A stretch of 32,290 nt of DNA from DATLGD01 sp035540755 (lineage in GTDB: Bacteria > Actinomycetota > Actinomycetes > Mycobacteriales > SCTD01): the NCBI GenBank assembly GCA_035540755.1, contig DATLGD010000232.1:1-32290 (forward strand), written 5' to 3'. Every line of letters starts with the position of its first letter. Positions within the stretch are counted from its first letter, which is position 1. The translations under genes were made by a program, and so were the position numbers. A model generated the notes under the pieces. That model searched no databases, was not told the origin of the DNA, and saw nothing but the letters and a program-made list of their open reading frames with translations. Shown here piece after piece: positions 22,882 through 29,724 of the stretch.

Positions 22882-23645
22882 GCCGCGAGCGGCCCGAGCT
22901 CGGTCTCCACCGGTCCGCCCGTCCACGGCGGCACGACGCGCCGCAGGTGGTCGGTGCCGAGGAACGCCTGCTGCAGGTCGCCCGGCAGCCCCTCGAAGGG
23001 CGAGACCTGCGTGGCATGCGTCCGGATGGCCTGCCAGCGCAGGTCGAGGAGCCGGCCGGTGTCGAGCCGCGTGGTGAGGTCCTCGTCCGCTGTCCCGAGC
23101 AGGGCCACCTCTGCGGTGAGGTGCTCGCGGTCGGGCTGGTCGCGCAGCGCATGCTCGACCCACCGCTGCAGCAACGAGCGCGGCAGGCACTGCAGGTACA
23201 CCCAGGGCACGTCCGCGGCCGCCTCGAGCGCGGCGTCGCGCACGGCGACGTGGTCGCGGTGGCCGTCGCTGCCGTCGAGGGTGAGCACGAGGTCGGGCCG
23301 CACCCGCTCGACCTGCTCGCGCAGGGCCGCGACGACGTCCGCGTGCGGGGCGGCCGCCAGGCTGCCCGCCGGCGCGGGTCCGCTCATCCCGGAGTCAGCG
23401 AAGCCGCCGAGGACGACGTCGTCGACACCGAGCAGGCCGGCCGCCTCGCGCAGCTCCTGCGCGCGCGCTGCACCGAGCTGCTCGCCCGCCTCGACGCCGC
23501 AGCCGGGGGCCGGCTCCCCCGCCTCGCCCCGGGTGGCGCACCACACCGTGGTCTGCATGCCGCGCTCGGCAGCGTGCGCCAGCACCGACCCGCACCCGAA
23601 CGTCTCGTCGTCCGGGTGCGCCACCACGACCAGCATCCGCGTCAT
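22875..23645 (-). CDS. PIG-L family N-acetylglucosaminyl-type deacetylase
   Basis: A 256-aa zinc-dependent deacetylase of the PIG-L/LmbE family, which includes the mycothiol enzymes MshB and Mca. The first metal motif AHPDDE occupies 9-14 (His10, Asp13) and the second HRDH occupies 129-132 (His132). LVVVAHPDDETFGCGSVLAHA and VRPDLVLTLDGSDGHRDHVAVRDAALEAA are typical. It is shorter than MshB or Mca and lacks obvious specific features of either, so I keep the general name; a role with mycothiol or another N-acyl sugar is possible. GGGGGAGGG lies 4 bases before ATG 23645. The C-terminal codons overlap the convergent gene by 7 bases. Confidence 0.88.
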   Translation of the reverse strand: MTRMLVVVAHPDDETFGCGSVLAHAAERGMQTTVWCATRGEAGEPAPGCGVEAGEQLGAARAQELREAAGLLGVDDVVLGGFADSGMSGPAPAGSLAAAPHADVVAALREQVERVRPDLVLTLDGSDGHRDHVAVRDAALEAAADVPWVYLQCLPRSLLQRWVEHALRDQPDREHLTAEVALLGTADEDLTTRLDTGRLLDLRWQAIRTHATQVSPFEGLPGDLQQAFLGTDHLRRVVPPWTGGPVETELGPLAAQ

Positions 23646-23690
23646 GCGCCCTCCCCCGAGCTGCTCGCGCAGTATGGCGGGAGACAGGCC

Positions 23691-25208
23691 TCAGCGGGAG
23701 CGGCGACCGCCCGCCGGCTGGCCGGCGCGGGCCGCCAGCTCTGCCCGCGTGCGCGCGGGACCGCTGGAACGGCCCCCACCGCCGCCGCCGCGGCTGCGGC
23801 CGCCCTGCGCGGGCTGGGCCATCGGGGCGCGGGCGGCGCGGGCCCGCGGCTGCTGCTGCTGCACCGGCGCCTCGACCGGCTCGACGTGCGGGGCGGCCGG
23901 CCCGGTCAGCTCGGTGATCGCGGCGTCGCCGGGCCGCACCGACGACGTCGCCGGGCGGATGCCGGCCTGCTTGGCGAGCGTGCGCACCTCCCCGGCCTGG
24001 TCGGGTGTCGACAGCGTGACGACGGTGCCACCGGCACCGGCGCGGGCGGTGCGCCCGGACCGGTGCAGGTAGGCCTTGTGCTCGGCCGGCGGGTCGACGT
24101 GCACGACCAGCGCGACGTCGTCGACGTGGATGCCGCGGGCCGCGATGTCGGTGGCGACGAGCACGCGGGTCGACCCGTCGGTGAAGGCGGACAGGTTGCG
24201 CTCGCGGGCCCCCTGGCTGAGGTTGCCGTGCAGCTCGACGGCCGGGATGCCGGCCGCCGTCAGCTGCTTGGCCAGCCGCTTGGCGGTGTGCTTGGTGCGC
24301 ATGAACAGCAGGCTGCGCTCCTGCCCGGACGCCAGCTGGCGCACGACCTCGGGCTTGTCGGCCGCGCTGACGGTGAACACGTGGTGGGTCATCGTCGACA
24401 CCGGCGAGACCGCCGGGTCGACCGAGTGCGTCACCGGCGACTGCAGGTAGCGCTTCACCAGCACGTCGACGCCGTTGTCGAGCGTCGCCGAGAACAGCAT
24501 CCGCTGCCCGTTCCTCGGCGTGCGGTCGAGCAGGCGCTTCACCGCGGGCAGGAAGCCGAGGTCGGCCATGTGGTCGGCCTCGTCGAGCACGGTCACCTCG
24601 ACGCCGGACAGGTCGCAGTGGCCCTGGCCGATGAGGTCCTCGAGCCGACCGGGGCAGGCGATGAGGACGTCGACACCGGGCGCCAGCGCCTTCACCTGCG
24701 GGTTCTGGCCGACGCCGCCGAAGACCACGGTGCTGGTCAGGCCGGCGGCGCGGGCGAGCGGCGCGACGACGGCGAGCACCTGGTTGGCCAGCTCGCGCGT
24801 CGGCACCAGCACGAGGGAGCGGGCCTGCCGAGGGCGGCGGGTGCCGCCGACGAGCCGGGTCACCAGCGGGAGGCTGAAGGCGAGGGTCTTGCCGCTGCCG
24901 GTGCGACCGCGGCCGAGCACGTCGCGGCCGGCGAGGCTGTCGGGCAGCGTGGCGGTCTGGATCGGGAACGGCTCGATGATGTCGAGCCGGGCGAGCGCGG
25001 CGACGAGCGTCTCGGGAACGCCGAGGTCGGCGAAGCCGGCGCTCGAGCGCGGCGACTTCACCCGCGGCTGCTCGGCGGGCGCGGGTGCGGGGGCTGCGGC
25101 GGCAGGCGGAACAGGGGTGTGCTGACCGACGCCGGCGGGCCGGCCGGAGCGGCGGCGCGCGCGGGGGTCGCGACGCGGCGCGGCCGCGTCGGAGGGGGAC
25201 TGAGACAT
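23691..25208 (-). CDS. DEAD-box ATP-dependent RNA helicase, RhlE-like
   Basis: A 505-aa RNA helicase, second DEAD-box protein of the window. After a disordered Ala/Pro-rich N-terminus of about 55 residues come FADLGVPETLVAALARLDI and PFPIQ (Q motif), GRTGSGKT (101-108), PTRELANQ, DEAD in VLDEADHMADLGF, SAT in LFSATLDNGV, ATDIAARGIHVD and HRSGRTARAG. The C-terminus is a Gly/Arg-rich basic tail (RSRGGGGGGRSS) instead of a DbpA domain, which fits RhlE-type helicases. ATG 25208 is chosen because AGGA lies 5 bases upstream, although the frame is open to 25283. A leader of about 75 bases with small hairpins is predicted, as is common for cold-induced helicases. Confidence 0.9.
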   Translation of the reverse strand: MSQSPSDAAAPRRDPRARRRSGRPAGVGQHTPVPPAAAAPAPAPAEQPRVKSPRSSAGFADLGVPETLVAALARLDIIEPFPIQTATLPDSLAGRDVLGRGRTGSGKTLAFSLPLVTRLVGGTRRPRQARSLVLVPTRELANQVLAVVAPLARAAGLTSTVVFGGVGQNPQVKALAPGVDVLIACPGRLEDLIGQGHCDLSGVEVTVLDEADHMADLGFLPAVKRLLDRTPRNGQRMLFSATLDNGVDVLVKRYLQSPVTHSVDPAVSPVSTMTHHVFTVSAADKPEVVRQLASGQERSLLFMRTKHTAKRLAKQLTAAGIPAVELHGNLSQGARERNLSAFTDGSTRVLVATDIAARGIHVDDVALVVHVDPPAEHKAYLHRSGRTARAGAGGTVVTLSTPDQAGEVRTLAKQAGIRPATSSVRPGDAAITELTGPAAPHVEPVEAPVQQQQPRARAARAPMAQPAQGGRSRGGGGGGRSSGPARTRAELAARAGQPAGGRRSR

Positions 25209-25294
25209 GAGGTCCTGACGTGTCGGAGGTCTGCGGGCGCCGGCGTCGCGGGAACTCGCGGCGGCGTCTCTCGCAGAGAACAAGGCCGATCGTA
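25209..25294 (-). promoter_or_regulatory. candidate promoter and 5' leader of the RhlE-like gene
   Basis: On the minus strand TACGAT (25294-25289) matches TANNNT and would start a leader of about 75 bases before ATG 25208. The leader contains short inverted repeats: TCTCT-GCG-AGAGA-like around 25265-25280 and a CGCG...CGCG pair around 25240-25256. No convincing -35 is seen. Confidence 0.3.
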
Positions 25295-25322
25295 GTCGGG
25301 ATGTTCCGCGCCGCTCCGGTGC

Positions 25323-25448
25323 CGCACCGGCACCGTCGTCGTCCTGGTCGACGCCGACGGCGAGCGCACGTTCCTGCCCGACCGGGGCGCAGCGGCGCAG
25401 ATGGAGCCGGTGCCGGCGACCGCGCTCGACGGCGTCGCGGTGCTGCAG
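25323..25448 (+). pseudogene. psuK: remnant of PfkB-family sugar kinase, probably pseudouridine kinase psuK
   Basis: Reading from 25323 gives about 42 residues that include GTVVVLVDADGERTFLPDRG and then ALDGVAVLQ. This is the internal segment of PfkB-family kinases in which a strand (GTVVVLVDxDGERTxLxDRGA) precedes the second lid. Nothing of the N-terminal or C-terminal kinase halves is present on either side in any frame, so about 85% of a usual 300-aa kinase is gone. The identification as psuK rests on the adjacent psuG remnant, because kinase and glycosidase are neighbours in pseudouridine degradation operons. Family assignment is moderately firm; the specific kinase is inferred. Confidence 0.65.
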
Positions 25449-25449
25449 G

Positions 25450-25640
25450 GTGCCCGTGCTCGGCCGGCGGCACCCCGAGTTCCCCGCCTTCTACGTGCGG
25501 TCTAGCGGGCTGCCGGTGCCGCACGTCGTCGACACGCGGTGCCCATCGCCGCCCGCGACGAGCTCGACCGGGAGCGGCACGACGCGGAGAACAACGCCGC
25601 GGTGGCCGCCGAGATCGCGACGGCGGCGGCCAGGCACCCG
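25450..25640 (+). pseudogene. psuG: remnant of pseudouridine-5'-phosphate glycosidase psuG
   Basis: Two pieces in different frames are recognisable. Frame from 25450: VPVLGRRHPEFPAFYVRSSG and then LPVPHVVD, corresponding to the E. coli PsuG segment VPLIGYQTKALPAFFCRTS. Frame from 25539: VPIAARDELDRE joined to ENNAAVAAEIATAAA, corresponding to PsuG VANPIPEQ and the C-terminal FNNAILASEIAKEY. Between them the frame shifts by one and about 20 residues are missing; inside the second piece roughly 60-70 residues that should carry GK-TPFLLA and LTGG-SL are deleted. The N-terminal two-thirds of the gene is absent. The enzyme normally splits pseudouridine 5'-phosphate to uracil and ribose 5-phosphate; this copy cannot work. 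Confidence 0.75.
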
Positions 25641-25704
25641 GGCCGGCCGCCCCGGGCCCGCCGCGGTAGGTCCGGCCGCGACAGGCCTGGCATGTCTGCG
25701 TTGG

Positions 25705-25757
25705 GGTGTTGCACCACAGCGCAGCTTCTCGGAGAAGTTGCGCCCCCATGCAACACC
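25705..25757. repeat. 53-nt two-tier quasi-palindrome
   Basis: The element is symmetric about G25731. Outer arms GGTGTTGCA (25705-25713) and TGCAACACC (25749-25757) are perfect 9-bp complements. Inner arms GCGCAGCTTCTC (25719-25730) and GAGAAGTTGCGC (25732-25743) are 12-bp complements with one G-T mismatch that would be a wobble pair in RNA. The 5-base stretches between tiers (CCACA and CCCCA) do not pair. It lies between the psuG remnant and the stop of a luciferase-like gene at 25818. It may be a dispersed REP or MITE-like repeat, a terminator, or a protein-binding site. No second copy was noticed in the window. Confidence 0.8.
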
Positions 25758-25817
25758 GCGGGGCGAGACCCCCGTGACCAGAGCGCCTCCGAACCTCATC
25801 CGGCCGGCGGAACCGCC

Positions 25818-26834
25818 TCAGCCGGCGGTGCGCCAGGCGTCCGCGATCGCCTCGTAGCTGGCCGTCCGGCGGGCCCGGTCCAGGCTCGGCGTGACGACCA
25901 CGACCTCGTCGACCTCCGCGGCCTCCTTCAGCTCCCGCAACCGCTCGACCACCTGCTTCGGCTCTCCGACGACCATCCGGTCGTCGTCGCGCGCCGAGCG
26001 GCGGAAGCCCGGCGACCGGGCGAACTCCCGCACCTCCTCGGGGCGCAGCGGCTCCCGCACGCCTCGTGAGAGGTTGCGCATGGTCAGCGTCCACGCCGCC
26101 TCGAACTCGGCCTGCGCGTCGTCGTCGTCGCTGGCGAAGGCCAGCACCGACATGGCCGACCAGGGCGCGTCGCCCTCGGTGCGCGGCGTGAAGTCGCGAC
26201 GGTAGGCGCGCAGCGCGTCGACGGCGAGCTCCGGGCTCATGTGGTGCGCGAACACCGCGCGCAGCCCGTTGACAGCGGCGAAGCGCGGCCCGTACGGGCT
26301 CGAGCCGAGCACGAACAGCTCGGGGCGCTCCTCGACGACGGGCGCGGCCACCAGCGGCGCGTAGGGGTGGTCGTCGGGGAAGCCGTCCCCGAGGAAGGCG
26401 AGCAGCTCGGCGACCTGCGACGGGAACTCGGCGGCCGGGTCGACCCGCAGGCCGCGCCGCAGCACGTGGGCGGTCAGCGGGTCGGTGCCCGGAGCGCGGC
26501 CGAGGGCCAGGTCGATCCGTCCCGGGTGCATCGCCACGAGGGTGCGGAACAGCTCGGCGACCTTGAAGGCCGCGTGGTTCGGCAGCATGATCCCAGCCGC
26601 CCCGACCCGGATCCGGTCGGTCTGCACGGCGACGTGCGCGACGAGCAGCTCGGGAGCACTGCACGCGAGGCTGCGCATGTTGTGGTGCTCGGAGACCCAG
26701 TAGCGCCGGTAGCCGGCCCGCTCGACCGCCTGCGCGATGCCGATGGCACCCCGGATGGCCGCTGTCGGGCTCTCGCCGTGCTCGATGCCGACGAAGTCGA
26801 GGACGGCCAGGGGCAGGGTGCTGTCGGTGCTCAC
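25818..26834 (-). CDS. LLM-class flavin-dependent oxidoreductase (luciferase-like, MsnO8-type group)
   Basis: A 338-aa luciferase-like monooxygenase. LAVLDFVGIEHGESPTAAI at the N-terminus, AGYRRYWVSEHHNM, ACSAPELLVAHVAVQTDRIRVGAAGIMLPNH and LHPGRIDLALGRAPGTD-like MHPGRIDLALGRAPGTDP are the hallmarks of the group 1 luciferase-family oxidoreductases. It should use FMNH2 supplied by a separate reductase; substrate is unknown. The start is GTG at 26834, with only a weak purine stretch before it. It diverges across 122 bases from a tandem ABM-fold protein, which may be functionally related. It is clearly a different subfamily from the F420-type gene at 19542. Confidence 0.87.
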   Translation of the reverse strand: MSTDSTLPLAVLDFVGIEHGESPTAAIRGAIGIAQAVERAGYRRYWVSEHHNMRSLACSAPELLVAHVAVQTDRIRVGAAGIMLPNHAAFKVAELFRTLVAMHPGRIDLALGRAPGTDPLTAHVLRRGLRVDPAAEFPSQVAELLAFLGDGFPDDHPYAPLVAAPVVEERPELFVLGSSPYGPRFAAVNGLRAVFAHHMSPELAVDALRAYRRDFTPRTEGDAPWSAMSVLAFASDDDDAQAEFEAAWTLTMRNLSRGVREPLRPEEVREFARSPGFRRSARDDDRMVVGEPKQVVERLRELKEAAEVDEVVVVTPSLDRARRTASYEAIADAWRTAG

Positions 26835-26956
26835 CTCGAGTGCAACGCGGTCGAGAACAGCGGATTCCGGGCGCGCTTGCCCCGACGGCAGGTGTGGAGG
26901 AAGGTGGACGACGCGGCGGTGCCGCCGAGGCGCCGCCCGGCGGAGGGAGAGGTGCC

Positions 26957-27574
26957 GTGCTCGCCAGGACCCTCACGGTGCGCGGTCAGCGTGACCGGCT
27001 CGACGACGGGCTCGCCGCGGTGACCGGTGAGATCCCCGGGCTCCGCGATCAGGCCGGGTGCACCGGCGTCGCGGTGCTGGTCGACCGCGAGGCCGGCGGC
27101 GTGATCCTCACGACCGGGTGGGCCGACCAGGCGGCGATGCGCGCGACGGCACCGACGCTGGGGCCGCTGCGCGACCGGGTCGCGGCGGCGTTCGGAGCCC
27201 GCCCCGAGGTGAACGCCTGGGAGATCGCGCTGCTGCACCGGGTCGCCGCCACCCCGGACGGCGCCCGCGCTCGGGTCACCTGGACCAGGGCCGACCCGGA
27301 CATGCTGGCCCAGCAGATCGACTTCGTCCGCGGCGGCATCGTCCCCGAGATCGAGCGGCTGCCCGGCTTCTGCGCCGCCAGCGCGCTGGTGGACCGGCGC
27401 ACCGGCGACGGCGTGCTCACCGTCGTCTACGAGAGCGCCGATGCGCTCGCCGCGAGCCGGCGGGCCGCGATCGGGCTGCGCGAGGACGCCGTCCGCCGGA
27501 TGTCGGCGAGGCTCGTCGACGTCGCCGAGCTGGAGGTCCTGCTCGCCGACCTGCGGGTGCCGGAGACCGTCTGA
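26957..27574 (+). CDS. tandem ABM-like (dimeric alpha/beta barrel) protein
   Basis: A 205-aa protein with two similar halves of about 95 residues. Each has a beginning strand, a helix containing GLAAVTGEIPGLRDQAGCTG or GGIVPEIERLPGFCAAS, then a strand pair VAVLVDREAGGVILTTGW or SALVDRRTGDGVLTVVYES, followed by a helix starting ADQAAM or SADALA. That is the antibiotic-biosynthesis-monooxygenase ferredoxin-like fold, here duplicated in one chain so it could form the barrel without dimerising. It may be a cofactor-free monooxygenase or a binding protein; no catalytic residue is evident. GTG 26957 is chosen because GGAGGGAGAGG lies just upstream, although the frame is open from 26840. Confidence 0.72.
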   Translation: MLARTLTVRGQRDRLDDGLAAVTGEIPGLRDQAGCTGVAVLVDREAGGVILTTGWADQAAMRATAPTLGPLRDRVAAAFGARPEVNAWEIALLHRVAATPDGARARVTWTRADPDMLAQQIDFVRGGIVPEIERLPGFCAASALVDRRTGDGVLTVVYESADALAASRRAAIGLREDAVRRMSARLVDVAELEVLLADLRVPETV

Positions 27575-27584
27575 CCGTCGGTCC

Positions 27585-27899
27585 TCAGCCGCCGGCCATG
27601 GCTCCGATGACGAGGAACGGCTCGTCGCCCCGCATGACGGCGTCGGGCAGCGGGTCGTCGGGCGCGGCGTGCGACAGGTCCTCCTGGCAGGCGAAGAAGC
27701 GCACGAAGGGCCGCCGCACCCCGGTCACCGGGTCACGAACGGTGCCGCGCAGCACCGGGTGCCGCCGCTCCAGCGCGTCGAGAAGGCCGCGTGTGGTCGG
27801 CCTCCCGACGTCGAGGAGCACCTCGCCGTCGACCTGCGCGAGCGCCCGCAGGTGGTAGGGCAGGCCCACCCTGACCGTCGCCGTCCCCGTCCTGGTCAC
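27585..27899 (-). CDS. MoaD/ThiS family ubiquitin-like protein
   Basis: A 104-aa beta-grasp protein. VRVGLPYHLRALAQVDGEVLLDV forms the first hairpin and helix, TTRGLLDALERRHPVLRGTV is the MoaD/ThiS helix, and the chain ends EPFLVIGAMAGG. The terminal Gly-Gly is the site adenylated and thiocarboxylated in MoaD and ThiS, so this protein may be a sulfur carrier or a protein modifier. The insert RRPFVRFFACQEDLSH is longer than in canonical MoaD. GTG 27899 overlaps the stop of the propeller gene as GTGA, so the two are translated together. No MoeB/ThiF-type E1 or MoaE gene is in the window. Role in molybdopterin synthesis is therefore doubtful. Confidence 0.82.
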   Translation of the reverse strand: MTRTGTATVRVGLPYHLRALAQVDGEVLLDVGRPTTRGLLDALERRHPVLRGTVRDPVTGVRRPFVRFFACQEDLSHAAPDDPLPDAVMRGDEPFLVIGAMAGG

Positions 27900-29026
27900 C
27901 TCAGCGTCTGCACCTCCACCGAGAGCACGGCCGGCAGGTCGCGCACGATCGGCGCCCAGCTGTCACCGCCGTCCGGCGAGGTGTAGACCTGACCGCCCGT
28001 GGTGCCGACGTACACGCCGCACTCGTCGAGCCGGTCGACGGCCATCGCGTCGCGCAGGACGTTGACGTAGCAGTGCTCCTGCGGCAGCCCGTTCGTCAGC
28101 GGCTCCCACTCCCCGCCGCCGGTCCGGCTGCGGTAGACGCGCAGCTTGCCGTCCGGCGGCACGTGGAAGTAGTCGCTGGTGATCGGGACGACGTAGACGG
28201 TGTCGGGCTCGTGGGCGTGCACGTCGATCGGGAAGCCGAAGTCGCTGGGCAGGTCGCCGCTGATCTCGTGCCAGGACTCGCCGCCGTCGTCGCTGCGCAT
28301 CACGTCCCAGTGCTTCTGCATGAACAGGGTGTCGGGCCGGGAGGGGTGCATGGCGAGGTTGTGCACGCAGTGGCCGACCTCGGCCTCCTGCTGCGGGATC
28401 TCCCCCGAGAGGAGGCCCTTGTTGATGGGCCGCCAGGTGCCGCCGCCGTCGTCGGTGCGGAACACCCCCGCGGCGCTGATCGCGGTGACGATGCGCTGCT
28501 CGTCGGTGGGGTGGAGAACAACGGTGTGGGCGCAGAGCCCGCCGGCGCCGGGCTGCCACTGCGGACCCGACCCGTGGCCGCGGAGCCCGGCCAGCTCGGA
28601 CCACGACGCTCCTCCGTCGGTGCTCTTGAACAGCGCGGCGTCCTCGACTCCGGCGTAGACCGTGTCCGGATCGGTGAGCGAGGGCTCGAGGTGCCAGACG
28701 CGGGTGAACGACCACGGCTTGGCCGTTCCGTCGTAGTCCTGGTGGGTGCCGGCACCGTCCCGCCCCTCGACGGCGGCGTAGGCGAAGTCGTTGCCGACCG
28801 GCGACCAGGTGCGGCCGCCGTCGTCGGAGCGCTGCACGACCTGCCCGAACCACCCGCCGGACTGGGAGGCCCAGATCCGGTCGGGATCGGCCGGCGACCC
28901 CTTCAGGTGGTACATCTCCCAGCCGCCGAAGTGCGGGCCCTCGACCCGCCAGTCGCGCCGGCCCTCGTCGCTGGTGAGCACGAAGGCCCCCTTGCGCGTG
29001 CCGACCAGAACCCTCACGCCAGGCAT
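27896..29026 (-). CDS. BNR/Asp-box beta-propeller protein (exo-alpha-sialidase-like fold)
   Basis: A 376-aa protein beginning MPGVRVLVGTRKGAFVLTSD, with no signal peptide, so it is probably cytosolic. It carries six Asp-box repeats of the form S/T-x-D-x-G-x-x-W: SDDGGRTW (67-74), STDGGASW, TDDGGGTW, SDDGGESW, the degenerate SRTGGGEW and SPDGGDSW near the end, consistent with a six-bladed sialidase-type propeller. The arginine triad of true sialidases cannot be assigned, so hydrolase activity is not claimed. ATG 29026 is preferred because GAGGGGGTGAGG precedes it; the frame is open to 29239. The gene is coupled by a 4-bp overlap to the MoaD/ThiS-like protein. Confidence 0.85.
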   Translation of the reverse strand: MPGVRVLVGTRKGAFVLTSDEGRRDWRVEGPHFGGWEMYHLKGSPADPDRIWASQSGGWFGQVVQRSDDGGRTWSPVGNDFAYAAVEGRDGAGTHQDYDGTAKPWSFTRVWHLEPSLTDPDTVYAGVEDAALFKSTDGGASWSELAGLRGHGSGPQWQPGAGGLCAHTVVLHPTDEQRIVTAISAAGVFRTDDGGGTWRPINKGLLSGEIPQQEAEVGHCVHNLAMHPSRPDTLFMQKHWDVMRSDDGGESWHEISGDLPSDFGFPIDVHAHEPDTVYVVPITSDYFHVPPDGKLRVYRSRTGGGEWEPLTNGLPQEHCYVNVLRDAMAVDRLDECGVYVGTTGGQVYTSPDGGDSWAPIVRDLPAVLSVEVQTLR

Positions 29027-29168
29027 GGCCTCACCCCCTCGTCGGGACGGTAGACGCCGGTCCAGGGCGGGACTCATCGGCGCGTCCGGAGCACGACCTG
29101 GACGAAACTCCAGACGGGGCGCACCAGCGCCGATACCGTCCGGACCCCGACCTCCTGAAGGAGCGCAC

Positions 29169-29663
29169 GTGACCCAGCCAGAGACGCCGCCGGCGCCTGC
29201 CAGCACCGCCCCGGCCGCCGCGAGCGCGGTGCCCGCCATCCCGAGCCAGCCCGCCTTTCCGCAGACCTACGGGCAGGCGCCCTACGGCTACGCGCCGCAG
29301 GTGCCCGCAGCGAAGATCCGCGGCACCGGCGTCTGCATCCTGCTCACCATCGTCACCTTCGGCATCTACCCGGTGGTCTGGTACTACAAGGTCCACGAGG
29401 AGATGAAGCAGCACACCGGCAGCGGGATCGGCGGCGTCGTCGCGCTGCTGCTCGGCCTGTTCGTCGGCATCGTGATGCCCTACCTCAGCAGCAGCGAGGT
29501 GGGGCAGATGTACGAGCGCCGCGGCATGCCCAAGCCGGTCAGCGGGCTCACGGGCCTCTGGTACTTCCCCGGCATGTTCCTGCTCGGGATCGGGCCGATC
29601 GTCTGGTTCGTCAAGACCAACGGCGCGCTCAACGCCTACTGGCGCGCGCAGGGCGTTCGCTAG
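29169..29663 (+). CDS. DUF4234 domain membrane protein
   Basis: A 164-aa protein. The first 50 residues are Pro/Ala/Tyr-rich and probably disordered (PAIPSQPAFPQTYGQAPYGY). Then GTGVCILLTIVTFGIYPVVWYYKVHEEMKQHTG is the DUF4234 signature, followed by two more membrane segments (VVALLLGLFVGIVMPYL, GLWYFPGMFLLGIGPIVWFVK) and a short cytoplasmic tail NALNAYWRAQG. Three membrane spans are expected; function is unknown for the family. GTG 29169 follows AAGGAG by 5 bases. The gene ends just before a strong hairpin shared with the convergent neighbour. Confidence 0.85.
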   Translation: MTQPETPPAPASTAPAAASAVPAIPSQPAFPQTYGQAPYGYAPQVPAAKIRGTGVCILLTIVTFGIYPVVWYYKVHEEMKQHTGSGIGGVVALLLGLFVGIVMPYLSSSEVGQMYERRGMPKPVSGLTGLWYFPGMFLLGIGPIVWFVKTNGALNAYWRAQGVR

Positions 29664-29673
29664 CCCGACCGCT

Positions 29674-29710
29674 CACGACGCCGCCGTCCGCTCCGCGCGG
29701 ACGGCGGCGT
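29674..29710. terminator. bidirectional hairpin terminator
   Basis: Arms 29674-29689 and 29695-29710 form a perfect 16-bp GC-rich stem (CGACGCCGCCGTCCGC and its complement) with the 5-base loop TCCGC. It sits between the convergent stops at 29663 and 29725. There is no T-tract, as is usual for high-GC actinobacterial terminators. Confidence 0.8.
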
Positions 29711-29724
29711 CGGCGCGTCCGGGC

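Noticed and set aside
22875..23645. Specific assignment as MshB or Mca
   Set aside because: Only the general PIG-L metal motifs are visible and the protein is shorter than both; mycothiol biosynthesis partners are not adjacent.
25450..25857. Functional short gene from GTG 25450
   Set aside because: Only the first 30 residues resemble PsuG; the rest is out of frame, and homology resumes in a different frame, so this is decay.
23395..26976. 1193-codon minus-strand open frame
   Set aside because: It covers parts of several real genes in another frame and is Arg/Pro low-complexity.
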